50,623 nucleotides of DNA, taken from positions 1 to 50,623 of the IMG/VR virus record IMGVR_UViG_3300019776_000488; one strand, 5' to 3'. Source of the stretch: a virus. The notes below the pieces were generated by a model. That model searched no databases. It was not told the DNA's origin and worked only from the letters and a program-made list of their open reading frames with translations. Shown piece after piece: positions 33,892 to 41,650 of this stretch. Within the stretch, counting starts at the first letter, position 1. Every line of letters starts with the position of its first letter. A program made the position numbers and the translations under genes.

Positions 33892-36129
33892 TCATACTCC
33901 TTCTAGGTTGTCGTGGGTATCGGCGGTTTCAATGCCGGTCATGGGTGAAGTGCCATCGTCTGGCACTGGGGGGAAACTGGGGCTTGTGTTTTGCCGTACC
34001 GCCATCGGGCCATCGGGCAGACCTTGGGGCGGCATGGGCGGCACCACGTCTGCGGTCGGGAAGTTAGGGTCATCGCCTTGGATGGGCTTGCGGTAGCCCG
34101 CCGAAGCCATGATGGCATCAGCTACTGGCGCAATCTGAGGCATTTGCGCCACTTGCGTACCGGCCTGCATAGCGCTGAATGAGCTTTGCACGCCCGTCTG
34201 CACCGTCTGCGCTTGCATCAGCTTGCCGCGTGCGCCAGCTTCAGTTTCCCGAATGTCCAGCTCGCGCACCTTCAGCTCATACATCAGCTCTTTCTTGGCC
34301 TCTTCCATCATCACTTCTGGGTCTGGCGTTTTTTCTGCGTCGCGCAGTGCCTTCACGACTTCCTTCTTGCGTGGCAAGTCCATCAAGTCAATCAGGAACG
34401 GCATCGTCACTTGCTGTGAGCGCGGCGGCAGCGACTTGATAGCCTCGGATAGCGAATTGAGTTGCTGTGCGCGGAAACTGCTGGAGCTTGGTACATCTTC
34501 AAGCGCAACTTTCAATCTGACGCGCTGCACTTCGTTGTTTAGGCGCACCTTGCCCGTGTCGTTGTCGATCTCGGGCTGATTCAGCACTACGGCGCGAGGC
34601 GGGTTGATCGTGTCGCCCTCGATCACCACGGTTTCTTCCTCTTGCCCCATGTCTTCAATGATTAGGGCAATCAGCAATTCACCCACTTGTGAGCGTGCAT
34701 CCTTGAAGTTGTCCATCAGCGCCGCAATGGCCACCTGGCTTTGCTCAAGCTGGGTTTGCTCTTGCAAGCCGCTGCTTGCTGAACCCGACTGCCCTTGCAT
34801 CGCTGCCGTCACGCCACTGACGCGCTCAACCGCCATGCGACTATCTTGCATCAACTGGAACTGCTGATCGTTAAGCTGGAAGTCCCGCTTCACATCGAAT
34901 TTCGCGCCGGGTTGCGCCATGTGGGCGGCGTTCAGTACGATGTCGGCATTCAAGCTGCCAACTTGCTTGCGTAGCTGGGCGTCCGTCATTTCTACAGCGC
35001 CCTTGGTGCGCTCAGTACGCACCGCCATCATTCCCCAGCGCAGCCGTGCCTGTGTGCTGTTCAGGTTGTCTTGCGGAAACATCATGTCGCGCACCAGCCC
35101 GAACGGGACTCGCGTCATGTCTTCCCGATAGCCAAAGAAAGGCACATACGGAAAGTGCGCGTGTGGGTATGGCGTGGCCTCGTCGTGCAGCAGCACTGGC
35201 CCCATCCAGTATGAGCGCCGCACACGCGCCACGGTAGCCTTCACCAGCTTACCTACGCCAGCCTCAATGACTGCAATGTGATTGGGGTTTGCCTTATCGA
35301 ACTCGATGGCCCTGCCGTTCTTGAGCTTGAGCACCAGCGCCTGCACCCAGCGCCGGTACCACAGCTCGACAATACACACCTCGTTCGTAGTGCTTCGGTA
35401 CCAAGACGATTCCCGCGTCGTCCATGCGCGTGATTGATTTGGGCCGGACTGCAAACCAGTCGATACACCACCTTCTAGGAGTTCGGGGGCATACGCGCCC
35501 AGGCTATGCACGCTTCTGGCGTCGCGTATCAGCTCGGCGTGCTTGGGAAACGCCGTGGCAGCGCGGTCAACGTGGACAAACTGCTCACGCAGCAGCCATC
35601 GTGCATCCGACAAATCGGGCTCACGCGACTGCATATCCCAGTAAATCTCATTGCGATGCACGTAGCGGCACCGGTACGGATACTTGAACGGATCGGATTC
35701 ACGCGCCACTTCTACCCAGCCCAGCCCAACGGACACCATCGGCTTGAAAGCCTCGCTCATGGCGCGGTCGGCGCGGCTGTGGCGTTCGGCTTGGTTCAAG
35801 CGGTAGTTGAGCGCGTCGGCAACATCTTGGCCTTCGGGATCACCATCAGGTGTAACGCGCCAATCTGTGCGCGTCTTGGCTTCATAGCCGCAGATTGCAG
35901 CAATCTTGGGGCCAATGATGTTCTCTTTCGCTGGCGGGATGCCTTTTTCCGCCTGTTTGCGTAGCAGCTCGGTGTCTAGCTGGTTGCCATCAGCATAGTC
36001 GGCCTCTTTGTCGGCTTCTGCGCGCCAGTGCGGCTGCTCCACGGCCTCGTCAAGAATGCGCCCGAACTCGGTGGGATCAATGGACTCGCCTTTGTCGGCA
36101 TCGGGCGGGGGTGGGGTGTATGCGGGCAT
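33892..36129 (-). CDS. P22-type portal protein
   Basis: 745 residues, close to P22 gp1 (725). N terminus PTEFGRILDEAVEQPHWRAE and ADGNQLDTELL, then NIIGPKIAAICGYEAKTRTD and a stem/wing region (YVHRNEIYWDMQSREPDLSD). The tail is long and helical with Gln/Ala-rich segments, as in the P22 barrel. It forms the dodecameric vertex through which DNA is packaged and ejected. Follows large terminase by 4 bp. SD is weak, so translation may be coupled. Confidence 0.9.
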   Translation of the reverse strand: MPAYTPPPPDADKGESIDPTEFGRILDEAVEQPHWRAEADKEADYADGNQLDTELLRKQAEKGIPPAKENIIGPKIAAICGYEAKTRTDWRVTPDGDPEGQDVADALNYRLNQAERHSRADRAMSEAFKPMVSVGLGWVEVARESDPFKYPYRCRYVHRNEIYWDMQSREPDLSDARWLLREQFVHVDRAATAFPKHAELIRDARSVHSLGAYAPELLEGGVSTGLQSGPNQSRAWTTRESSWYRSTTNEVCIVELWYRRWVQALVLKLKNGRAIEFDKANPNHIAVIEAGVGKLVKATVARVRRSYWMGPVLLHDEATPYPHAHFPYVPFFGYREDMTRVPFGLVRDMMFPQDNLNSTQARLRWGMMAVRTERTKGAVEMTDAQLRKQVGSLNADIVLNAAHMAQPGAKFDVKRDFQLNDQQFQLMQDSRMAVERVSGVTAAMQGQSGSASSGLQEQTQLEQSQVAIAALMDNFKDARSQVGELLIALIIEDMGQEEETVVIEGDTINPPRAVVLNQPEIDNDTGKVRLNNEVQRVRLKVALEDVPSSSSFRAQQLNSLSEAIKSLPPRSQQVTMPFLIDLMDLPRKKEVVKALRDAEKTPDPEVMMEEAKKELMYELKVRELDIRETEAGARGKLMQAQTVQTGVQSSFSAMQAGTQVAQMPQIAPVADAIMASAGYRKPIQGDDPNFPTADVVPPMPPQGLPDGPMAVRQNTSPSFPPVPDDGTSPMTGIETADTHDNLEGV

Positions 36130-36133
36130 GGTG

Positions 36134-37765
36134 TTATCGCCAATCTTGTTCTTCGGGGTCTTGGTAGCTGTGTCGCGATGAGCCTGTGCTGTAGCTATCT
36201 AGTAGCCCAATCTCCTTGGCTTGAGCCCACTGGCGCAGCGCATCCGCGCCTTCGCTGCATTTGTTGCTCTTATCGGGCTGGTCTAGGTAGCGCTTTTCGC
36301 TTTGGCTAAACTTTTTCTTGTAGTTGGTCAGGCGCTCAATGCCTTGGGCTGTGCCGTCGATGTCAAAAAACGCGGACTTGAGGTGCTTGCGCACGGCGTA
36401 GATTCCGGTCATCAACTCGCTAATCTGGGGGACGATCAGGAATGTGTGGCCGGGCAACAGGTCTTGAAGCTGCTCCTGCACCGACTTGTTGTAGTCCGAC
36501 AGCTTCTTGGCCGCCGCATCGTGGGGCAGGAAGTGGGCACCGTACAGGTAGCCTTTGGACTGGAGCATGGCTGCGTAGTGACGCAAGTCCTCGTTGTGTT
36601 CTTCGTAGTACGCGATAAAGCGGTCTTCTTGCCCAAGGCGCTGCATGAACCAAATGGCCGTGCCATCCGCGCGCCCGATGTCCCAAAAGGTGTAAACAGG
36701 CAAGTCCAGCGTAGGAACCTCGCAAATGCCGCCACGCTTGCGCAGCAGCACCATGTCCTTGGCGTAGTAGTTGCCGTCCGTGGATTGCTGGAAAGCTTCT
36801 TCGGGCGTTGAGGGGTACTCGCGCCACATCTTTTCTTCCTTGCCTGCGAAGTCATTGCGCATCTTTTCCGCGTACCACGCGCGCTGGCCCAAGTCGATCT
36901 TGCAGTCCGCATCGACCTCCACTTTGTCAAAGTAGTCGTGCAGGTCGTTGGGGATTGGTACTCCAGCCGGGTCTATGCTGTATGCCGGGTCTTGCCACCA
37001 TGCGTAGAAGTGGAAGCGGTACTGTGCGCGCGTCAGGATGGCCTTTGAAGCCACCAAAGACTGGGCACGCTGGCACATATCGTAGAACTCCCCGTTCGCG
37101 CCTTCAGCGGTCGATTCGATGACCACAATGCCATCTAGTGGCACGGCCTGAATGGAGCCGGTGACAACTTCGTCGGCCTTGGCGGGGAACTTGGCGCATA
37201 TCTTGCCGAACTCGGAAACGTGCAGCCGGTGGATGGTTCCACCGCGAACCGATGTAGCCACACGGATGCTGCTGTTGTTGTGGGCGAAAAGCAGCTCTTT
37301 GGTGCTGGCGCGGGCCAGTGGGAAGCGTTCCCGTATCTGCTCTGGCATGTGGTCGTAAGCAAACACAACCTTGTCCCTGAAGATGGCCTCGGCTGTCTCG
37401 CGGTCTTGGGCAATCATGCCGCATCGCTGGTTGCCATTGAACAGGGCGTGGTCTAGCCAGAGAATTGCAATCAGGGTCGTGAACCCAAGTTGTCGAGCCT
37501 TCAGGATCAGGTTGCGGTGCCATAGGCGCTTGATGAACCGGCGCTGCGCCCTGTTGGGCTTGAAGGGCATGACAAAGCTGTCGCCGTCTTCTTCTTCGCT
37601 CTTGACAATGATCTGGTACAGGCAGCCGCTAAAAAGCCGCCATTCGGGATCAGCAAGGCATCGCGCCAGTTCCTCTGGGCTGGTGGGCACATTGGTGGGC
37701 GGTATGACAGTCACCCGGCCTGCCACCTGTGGCTCAGTCCAAAGCTGGCTATCAATCGTCGTCAT
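36134..37765 (-). CDS. Terminase large subunit (ATPase-nuclease)
   Basis: 543 residues from MTTIDSQLWT (start 37765; GGGG 5 bp upstream; 37768 possible). Walker A-like KARQLGFTT (89-97), Walker B-like LHVSEFGKI (181-189, Glu catalytic), motif III VVIESTAEG (214-222). C-terminal RNase H-like nuclease: YTFWDIGRADGTAIW (Asp), FLPHDAAAKK, AFFDIDGTAQGIERL. It cuts concatemeric DNA and pumps it through the portal. A longer frame to 37942 would overlap small terminase and lacks conserved features, so it was trimmed. Confidence 0.9.
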   Translation of the reverse strand: MTTIDSQLWTEPQVAGRVTVIPPTNVPTSPEELARCLADPEWRLFSGCLYQIIVKSEEEDGDSFVMPFKPNRAQRRFIKRLWHRNLILKARQLGFTTLIAILWLDHALFNGNQRCGMIAQDRETAEAIFRDKVVFAYDHMPEQIRERFPLARASTKELLFAHNNSSIRVATSVRGGTIHRLHVSEFGKICAKFPAKADEVVTGSIQAVPLDGIVVIESTAEGANGEFYDMCQRAQSLVASKAILTRAQYRFHFYAWWQDPAYSIDPAGVPIPNDLHDYFDKVEVDADCKIDLGQRAWYAEKMRNDFAGKEEKMWREYPSTPEEAFQQSTDGNYYAKDMVLLRKRGGICEVPTLDLPVYTFWDIGRADGTAIWFMQRLGQEDRFIAYYEEHNEDLRHYAAMLQSKGYLYGAHFLPHDAAAKKLSDYNKSVQEQLQDLLPGHTFLIVPQISELMTGIYAVRKHLKSAFFDIDGTAQGIERLTNYKKKFSQSEKRYLDQPDKSNKCSEGADALRQWAQAKEIGLLDSYSTGSSRHSYQDPEEQDWR

Positions 37766-38633
37766 CATCGCCCCGCTGGATGATGGTGTCGGGAGTGATG
37801 CCGGATGCGCCGATTGCTCCAAGCGCCGCTTCTGGATCGTGCTGCACGGGCTTGAAGCCATTGCCGTTGCCTTTGGATAGGGTGTGTAGCAGTGTGGTGA
37901 GCGGGTCGGTCTTTTGCTCGTTGTCTTTTTCGTACAAGCCAAGGTGCTTAAACAGCTTCTCCATTGCTGAAGCCTTGTCGTGCATTTGTATCTCGACGCC
38001 GAACTTAGTCTGCTTTGCTCCGGCGTATAGAGCTACGGCTTTACTCGATAGATGGCGCGTATCTTTCAGCACCACACGGGCGTGACCATCGCCTCCGCAC
38101 GCTGGGCACTCTGGATTCGGCAGCTGTAGTGGGTTAAACCCGATGCCACCAGCTTCATCAAACTCTGTAATGTCCTTGCCTTTGTTGAGCCAGACTTCAC
38201 GATCCGCATTGAACTCACTCAACGTGCGCTGCGGCTTGTGGCCTTCTCCGTGACAACAGCGGCAGCAACCTACTTTTACGTCAACCAGCTCGCGTGGGTC
38301 TGCGGTAACGATACTCCACGCCTCTTGAACCACCATGTCGGCGCTGATCTGGGTTCGCTCCTGCTGCTCCTTGCGCGCCTGCGCAATTGCCTGCTGGATA
38401 TTAGGTTTTATTAGGTTCTCAAACCCGATAATTGCCGCAGTCGCCGTGCTGTATCCCGCCCGAATTGCAGCTTGCGTGGCATTGAGATCAACCAAATACT
38501 CATCAACGAACCGCTGCTGTTTTGGAGATAAGGCCGCTGTAGTGGCCCGGCTTTTTATGGGCGCAGCACCTCCCGCCACTTTCTTTGTGCGACGAGGCTT
38601 TGGTGGTTGATTGCTTCCTGTTCCGACGGACAT
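37752..38633 (-). CDS. Terminase small subunit (Terminase_2-like) with zinc-finger insert
   Basis: About 293 residues from MSVGTGSNQPPK; a GTG at 38651 is an alternative, and neither has a good SD. Helix-turn-helix region KQQRFVDEYLVDLNATQAAI...AGYSTATAA near 40-70, as in Terminase_2. Then two CxxC pairs, CCRCCHGEGH and CPACGGDGH, form a DnaJ-like zinc finger seen in long members of the family. The end is acidic (RGDDDDD). It recognises the packaging site and recruits large terminase, which overlaps its 3' end by 14 bp. Confidence 0.85.
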   Translation of the reverse strand: MSVGTGSNQPPKPRRTKKVAGGAAPIKSRATTAALSPKQQRFVDEYLVDLNATQAAIRAGYSTATAAIIGFENLIKPNIQQAIAQARKEQQERTQISADMVVQEAWSIVTADPRELVDVKVGCCRCCHGEGHKPQRTLSEFNADREVWLNKGKDITEFDEAGGIGFNPLQLPNPECPACGGDGHARVVLKDTRHLSSKAVALYAGAKQTKFGVEIQMHDKASAMEKLFKHLGLYEKDNEQKTDPLTTLLHTLSKGNGNGFKPVQHDPEAALGAIGASGITPDTIIQRGDDDDD

Positions 38634-38668
38634 ACAGCGCAGTGTCTGCACTGCTGCGCTGCATGTCT

Positions 38669-38682
38669 AACCCCAGTGGGGG
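38669..38682. repeat. Recurrent palindromic element, copy 3 of 3
   Basis: AACCCCAGTGGGGG, 14 bp identical to the copies at 5019 and 32680, followed by extra Gs. It lies between the 38689-38714 terminator and small terminase, again right after a terminator and before a late gene block. Confidence 0.6.
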
Positions 38683-38688
38683 GGGCAT

Positions 38689-38714
38689 AAAAAAACCACC
38701 CCGAAGGGTGGTTT
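38689..38714 (-). terminator. Strong intrinsic terminator ending the accessory block and candidate RNA
   Basis: On the minus strand AAACCACCC, loop TTCG, GGGTGGTTT (9-bp stem) running into a seven-T tract. It immediately follows the candidate type I-F repeat RNA (38712-38788) and isolates small terminase from early transcription. Confidence 0.9.
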
Positions 38715-38788
38715 ATGGACTGCCTGTGCGGCAGAAAACGTTTTAGCTACTAAACATCATTTTCTAAGCTGCCTGTGCGGCAGGGTAG
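38712..38788 (-). ncRNA. Type I-F CRISPR-repeat mini-array, candidate RNA anti-CRISPR (Racr)
   Basis: Read on the minus strand, repeat A (38788-38761) contains CTGCCGCACAGGCAG then the handle CTTAGAAA. It matches the Yersinia/E. coli type I-F repeat over 23 contiguous bases and about 25 of 28. A 21-base 'spacer' (38760-38740) follows, then repeat B (38739-38712), which keeps the same 15-base Cas6f hairpin but only about 22 of 28 overall. An intrinsic terminator follows at once. There is no leader, no cas gene and no further repeat. Cas6f processing would give an 8-base handle, 21 bases and a 20-base 3' hairpin (49 nt instead of 60). Phages use solitary I-F repeats as RNA anti-CRISPRs. The repeat match is direct observation; the function is inference. 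Confidence 0.75.
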
Positions 38789-38798
38789 AGGCTAGATA

Positions 38799-39470
38799 CT
38801 AGCGCAAATTTTTTACGCCCAGACGATGGAGCAGCAAGTGCCACATCGCAAAGCTGATCGACTGACGCCCTTTTGCGCCATCGTGCGCTGTGTATTTGCG
38901 GAAGTTTTGCGGCGTAGTGCCGCATAGCGCTGCCGCACCGCCACCACTGACACCAGTAAAGCTGCCCTGCCCAACCACATGGCGCAGCTCCCAGCTTGTG
39001 GGGGCACGCCATGCAGATGCGTTGGTTGTCAACACCTCATCAGGCAACAGCCCGGCAATCCATGCCAGCGCGGGCGCTTGGTTTTCTGCCACGATTTGCC
39101 CCCACTCTTGCAGCGTGATGTCGCGTGAAAAAATCCTATCTACACTGCGCAGCCAGTATTTGCTGCTGTCATTTACTATGCCAGCGGTCATGCCACACAT
39201 GCTGTTGGTGTCAAAGTGGGCCACCGCCTCATCAGTCTCACTATCGACCAAATACACGCGCTGCGACCAATGAGCCTCGCGCATCCGTAACTCAAAATCA
39301 GCACGCACATCGTCAAACGCCTCAATGTAAGAGGTTCCCAATGGCAGGATGCGCTCTGCCAGCATCGTGGTGCCATACCAAAATTGAACGGCTTGGCTTT
39401 TCGTGCTGCCGATAGTGCAGGGGCGATCAGCGGCGCGGATTTCAAAAGCGCCGGAGGTGGTGATAGACAT
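38799..39470 (-). CDS. Phage accessory protein with C-terminal HTH-like segment
   Basis: 223 residues from MSITTSGAFE (AGGA upstream; a longer frame to 39497 lacks an SD). The N-terminal ~120 residues (VYLVDSETDEAVAHFDTNSM) are of unknown family. C-terminal: WELRHVVGQGSFTGVSGGGA, LCGTTPQNFRKYTA, then SISFAMWHLLLHRL. This arrangement looks like a helix-turn-helix with a flanking helix and is seen in other proteobacterial phage proteins of unknown role. It ends 10 bp before the I-F repeat RNA, which would be its 3' UTR. Possible regulator or anti-defence protein. Confidence 0.6.
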   Translation of the reverse strand: MSITTSGAFEIRAADRPCTIGSTKSQAVQFWYGTTMLAERILPLGTSYIEAFDDVRADFELRMREAHWSQRVYLVDSETDEAVAHFDTNSMCGMTAGIVNDSSKYWLRSVDRIFSRDITLQEWGQIVAENQAPALAWIAGLLPDEVLTTNASAWRAPTSWELRHVVGQGSFTGVSGGGAAALCGTTPQNFRKYTAHDGAKGRQSISFAMWHLLLHRLGVKNLR

Positions 39471-39513
39471 GATTTTTCCTGTAGTTTGCCAGCCCAAAGG
39501 CTGGCAGTTGGTG

Positions 39514-39834
39514 TTAGATGGCTTTGCGCACGACAGTGAAGCTCACATAAGCATCCCATCCGGGGTACAAGCGCACAGCCTCGTCTCGTGTAATGCTGTG
39601 AGAAAGTGCGCTCATTGCGCGGCTTGAGCCTGCAAATTCCTCAGCTTCGCGACGCGAATCAAAAAATGCAAGCGGGGTGGCGTCAAAGCGGCTGGGGAGG
39701 CACTCGGCGTAACGGCCCTGTGCGAAAACCTGAAAAATGCAGCGTGGCTGTGGCTTGCCTTGCTGTGCCAAGAATGCCGCTTTGCGGGCTGCTTTGCGGT
39801 CTTGATAACTTGGGGTGGTGGCGACTGTTTGCAT
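39514..39834 (-). CDS. Small phage accessory protein, unknown
   Basis: 106 residues, basic N terminus (YQDRKAARKAAFLAQQGKPQ) then a compact alpha/beta region (FQVFAQGRYAECLPSRFDAT, EEFAGSSRAMSALS) and CS-poor end DAYVSFTVVRKAI. No family recognised. GGAG 6 bp upstream. It is the first gene after a strong sigma70-type promoter/leader (39848-39916), so it heads a transcript that continues into the 38799-39470 gene and the I-F repeat RNA. Candidate anti-defence or early takeover protein by context only. Confidence 0.55.
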   Translation of the reverse strand: MQTVATTPSYQDRKAARKAAFLAQQGKPQPRCIFQVFAQGRYAECLPSRFDATPLAFFDSRREAEEFAGSSRAMSALSHSITRDEAVRLYPGWDAYVSFTVVRKAI

Positions 39835-39847
39835 GATCTTCTCCGGT

Positions 39848-39916
39848 GGAGGTACAGCGCTTGCGGGATTGCCGTGCTGTGCTTATATTATATAGCGCTT
39901 TTCGCGCTATTTGCAA
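39848..39916 (-). promoter_or_regulatory. Early promoter/operator/leader element, copy 1
   Basis: Minus strand: -35 TTGCAA (39911-39916), 18-bp spacer, -10 TATAAT (39887-39892). The spacer is a perfect inverted repeat ATAGCGC-GAAA..-GCGCTAT, a likely operator. The downstream leader ACAGCACGGC...GCGCTGTACCTCC can form a short hairpin and ends in the region of the SD for the 39834 start. Sixty-two bases (39848-39909) recur with three mismatches at 40727-40788. Confidence 0.8.
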
Positions 39917-39922
39917 GAAATT

Positions 39923-40276
39923 TTATCTTTCTTTTGCAAAGCCAGTGCGATACATAGCGGCAGCTTTGCTCCAAGCGCCAGTGCCGCGCTCCGTTGGCAA
40001 TCCTTGCTCCACCACCCAGTCGCCGCACTTTTCGGCAATTTCTGCAACGCGCCCACGCTCTCCCGCTTTGATGTAGTCGCCACGGCGCAAGCGCTGGGCA
40101 ATATGCAAACAGAAATTCTTGTCATTTTCCCCGGGCTCATGCAGCACTACAACTGGTGCGGGCCGGTTTCTGATAGTCACAACGCCGGGCTCACGCCGAG
40201 CACCCCATTCTTGCATCGCTGCCGCAATCAAATTAGCTAACTCGGCATCAGTCAGTTGAGAGAGTTCGATTTTCAT
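39923..40276 (-). CDS. Small phage protein, unknown
   Basis: 117 residues from MKIELSQLTDAELANLIAAA (start at 40276; 2 bp after the stop of the upstream gene). Contains EWGARREPGVVTIRNRP, HIAQRLRRGDYIKAGERGRV and a C-terminal GTGAWSKAAAMYRTGF. The N-terminal helix 'L(S/T)..EL..Li..a' resembles nucleoid-protein-like or regulator N termini, but no family can be assigned. Same operon as 40279-40713. Confidence 0.55.
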   Translation of the reverse strand: MKIELSQLTDAELANLIAAAMQEWGARREPGVVTIRNRPAPVVVLHEPGENDKNFCLHIAQRLRRGDYIKAGERGRVAEIAEKCGDWVVEQGLPTERGTGAWSKAAAMYRTGFAKER

Positions 40277-40278
40277 AA

Positions 40279-40713
40279 TCAAGCAGCCTTGAATTTGCGA
40301 AACATAGCGATAACGTTGTAACCATTTTCTGCATTCAAAACAAAGCGCTGTGTGGGCTTCACGATGTTGCTGGGCTTGCCAGCTTCGATGATCGTGAAAG
40401 AGCAAGTGTCGCCGTTGCTAGAGAAAACCAGCTCTTCGCTTTTTGCGATAGCACACACAACGAGAGAGCGGCATTTTTCAGCATTGAAGCTGTTTTTTAC
40501 AATCTTGTGACCGCACTTTGATGCAAACATTGCGAAATCAGATGCGGCTGATTTAGCCAACTTCTGAGCAAAAGGCACCGCCTCTTTTTTGGCCTTTTCC
40601 CAAGCCATCTTTGCGCCTTGAGACAGTGCGGCGCGGTATGCAACGCCTGTTGCAACGATGTTGCGGGCGATTGCGTGAGCTTGCTTGAGGATTTGGGATT
40701 TATTGAACTGCAT
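40279..40713 (-). CDS. Small phage/plasmid-type accessory protein, unknown
   Basis: 144 residues. Three ATGs in a row follow AAGGAG; the third (40713) has the best spacing and gives MQFNKSQILKQAHAIARNIV. The N-terminal motif SQILKQAHAIAR..V..G..YRAALS...KMAWE is common on phage and conjugative-element proteins with varied C termini. The rest is unassigned (SFTIIEAGKPSNIVKPTQRF). It is driven by the second promoter copy (40727-40788). Confidence 0.55.
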   Translation of the reverse strand: MQFNKSQILKQAHAIARNIVATGVAYRAALSQGAKMAWEKAKKEAVPFAQKLAKSAASDFAMFASKCGHKIVKNSFNAEKCRSLVVCAIAKSEELVFSSNGDTCSFTIIEAGKPSNIVKPTQRFVLNAENGYNVIAMFRKFKAA

Positions 40714-40726
40714 CATCATCTCCTTG

Positions 40727-40788
40727 GGAGGTACAGCGCTTGCGATATTGCCGTGCTGTGCTTGTATTATATAGCGCTTTTCGCGCTA
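40727..40788 (-). promoter_or_regulatory. Early promoter/operator/leader element, copy 2
   Basis: Sixty-two bases with three mismatches to 39848-39909. On the minus strand it has TATAAT preceded by the same TAGCGC-GAAAA-GCGCTA inverted repeat; the -35 region differs (AAAGCA-like, weak), so this copy may need an activator or be weaker. It ends in the SD of the 40713 gene. Confidence 0.7.
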
Positions 40789-40817
40789 GTGCTTTAAAAA
40801 CAGAAAATTATTTCATG

Positions 40818-40894
40818 GGCGCAGGGCAGGCCCGCAACCCCGCCAGCAACTGGCGCTCGTAGCCCTCACCGGGCGCTGGATGCTGCCCTGCGCC
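40818..40894. other. Large nested hairpin (12-bp arms) upstream of the accessory block
   Basis: Perfect 12-bp inverted repeat GGCGCAGGGCAG (40818-40829) / CTGCCCTGCGCC (40883-40894), inside which GCCCG/CGGGC pair and a second perfect hairpin CGCCAG-CAA-CTGGCG (40841-40855) forms. On the minus strand the arm is followed within about 10 bases by a T-rich tract. It could be an early-operon terminator or a structured RNA. The 137-bp region 40789-40925 holds no other gene I can support. Confidence 0.55.
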
Positions 40895-40925
40895 GCATGC
40901 GCGCTACAGACATCGCGGCCAAATC

Positions 40926-41642
40926 CTACGTCGCCACACTCTCCCCCGACTGAATTCGAACTGCCAGCTGCGCATCGTCGCATTCGGGTAGCAGCCGCAG
41001 CTGAGCAGCCCTACCCTTTGCCCTTGCCTCCAGCAGTAGCAGCCGCTTTTCTGCGTGCGATATGCGGGCGCACTGCGTAGCTTGCGCATGCAGCACCGCC
41101 GATTCTGCCGCCTGGTAAGATGCCTCGGCCATCGCACCCCCGACTAAGCGCACCAAGTTCCGATACTCGATCTGGCGCAAATCAATCGACTGATCGCCCA
41201 CTTCTAGCTTCATGCCCCCGTCCGGTAGCATCGTGATAGCTATCTCGCGCATCGGGCCATCGTCTGCTGGCATGACGCCGCTCAGTCGCGTAGCAGCGTA
41301 GCTCATGTGCAGGGCCATCGCGCCGCTCAGTACGCACACGAGATGGCGGTACTCGCTCATGCTCAAGTCTATGGGCTCACTGTCTGCGACATACAGCCTT
41401 GCCCTGCCGTCGGGAAATGTCACACTCACTGCGCGTGGCTCAGAGTGCCTGCGTGCTGGCTCAAAAACGCCCCGGCGCAAGCGCACTATGCGGCCGTCAT
41501 CAATCAGCGTTCTGATTGCATCGCACACGCTGTCATAGGGCAGATCGGCCACCTGCGAAATTTGCTCTTTCGTAGCAAACCGGCCCTGCGCGTGCAGGTA
41601 TGTGATGGCCTCTTGCACTGTCTCAATTTTCGATTTGCCCAT
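40926..41642 (-). CDS. Winged-helix DNA-binding protein
   Basis: 238 residues from MGKSKIETVQEAITYLHAQG (start 41642, AGAGGAA upstream; a longer frame to 41744 is inside the next gene). Residues ~5-65 form a winged helix: FATKEQISQVADLPYDSVCD, IRTLIDDGRIVRLRRGVFEP. The rest contains two related ~75-residue repeats (FPDGRARLYVADSEPIDLSM... and LPDGGMKLEVGDQSIDLRQI, each followed by YR.LV..(L/V)SGAMA). Last gene of the contiguous early operon; probably a transcription or replication regulator. Confidence 0.65.
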   Translation of the reverse strand: MGKSKIETVQEAITYLHAQGRFATKEQISQVADLPYDSVCDAIRTLIDDGRIVRLRRGVFEPARRHSEPRAVSVTFPDGRARLYVADSEPIDLSMSEYRHLVCVLSGAMALHMSYAATRLSGVMPADDGPMREIAITMLPDGGMKLEVGDQSIDLRQIEYRNLVRLVGGAMAEASYQAAESAVLHAQATQCARISHAEKRLLLLEARAKGRAAQLRLLPECDDAQLAVRIQSGESVAT

Positions 41643-41650
41643 GTATTCCT

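Noticed and set aside
36128-37942. Extended large-terminase start at 37942
   Set aside because: The extra 59 codons overlap small terminase and have no conserved motif; conserved sequence begins at MTTIDSQ.
38712-38788. Ordinary CRISPR array
   Set aside because: Only two repeats, a 21-base rather than 32-base spacer, no leader or cas genes, and a terminator immediately after; a decoy RNA or mini-array fits better.
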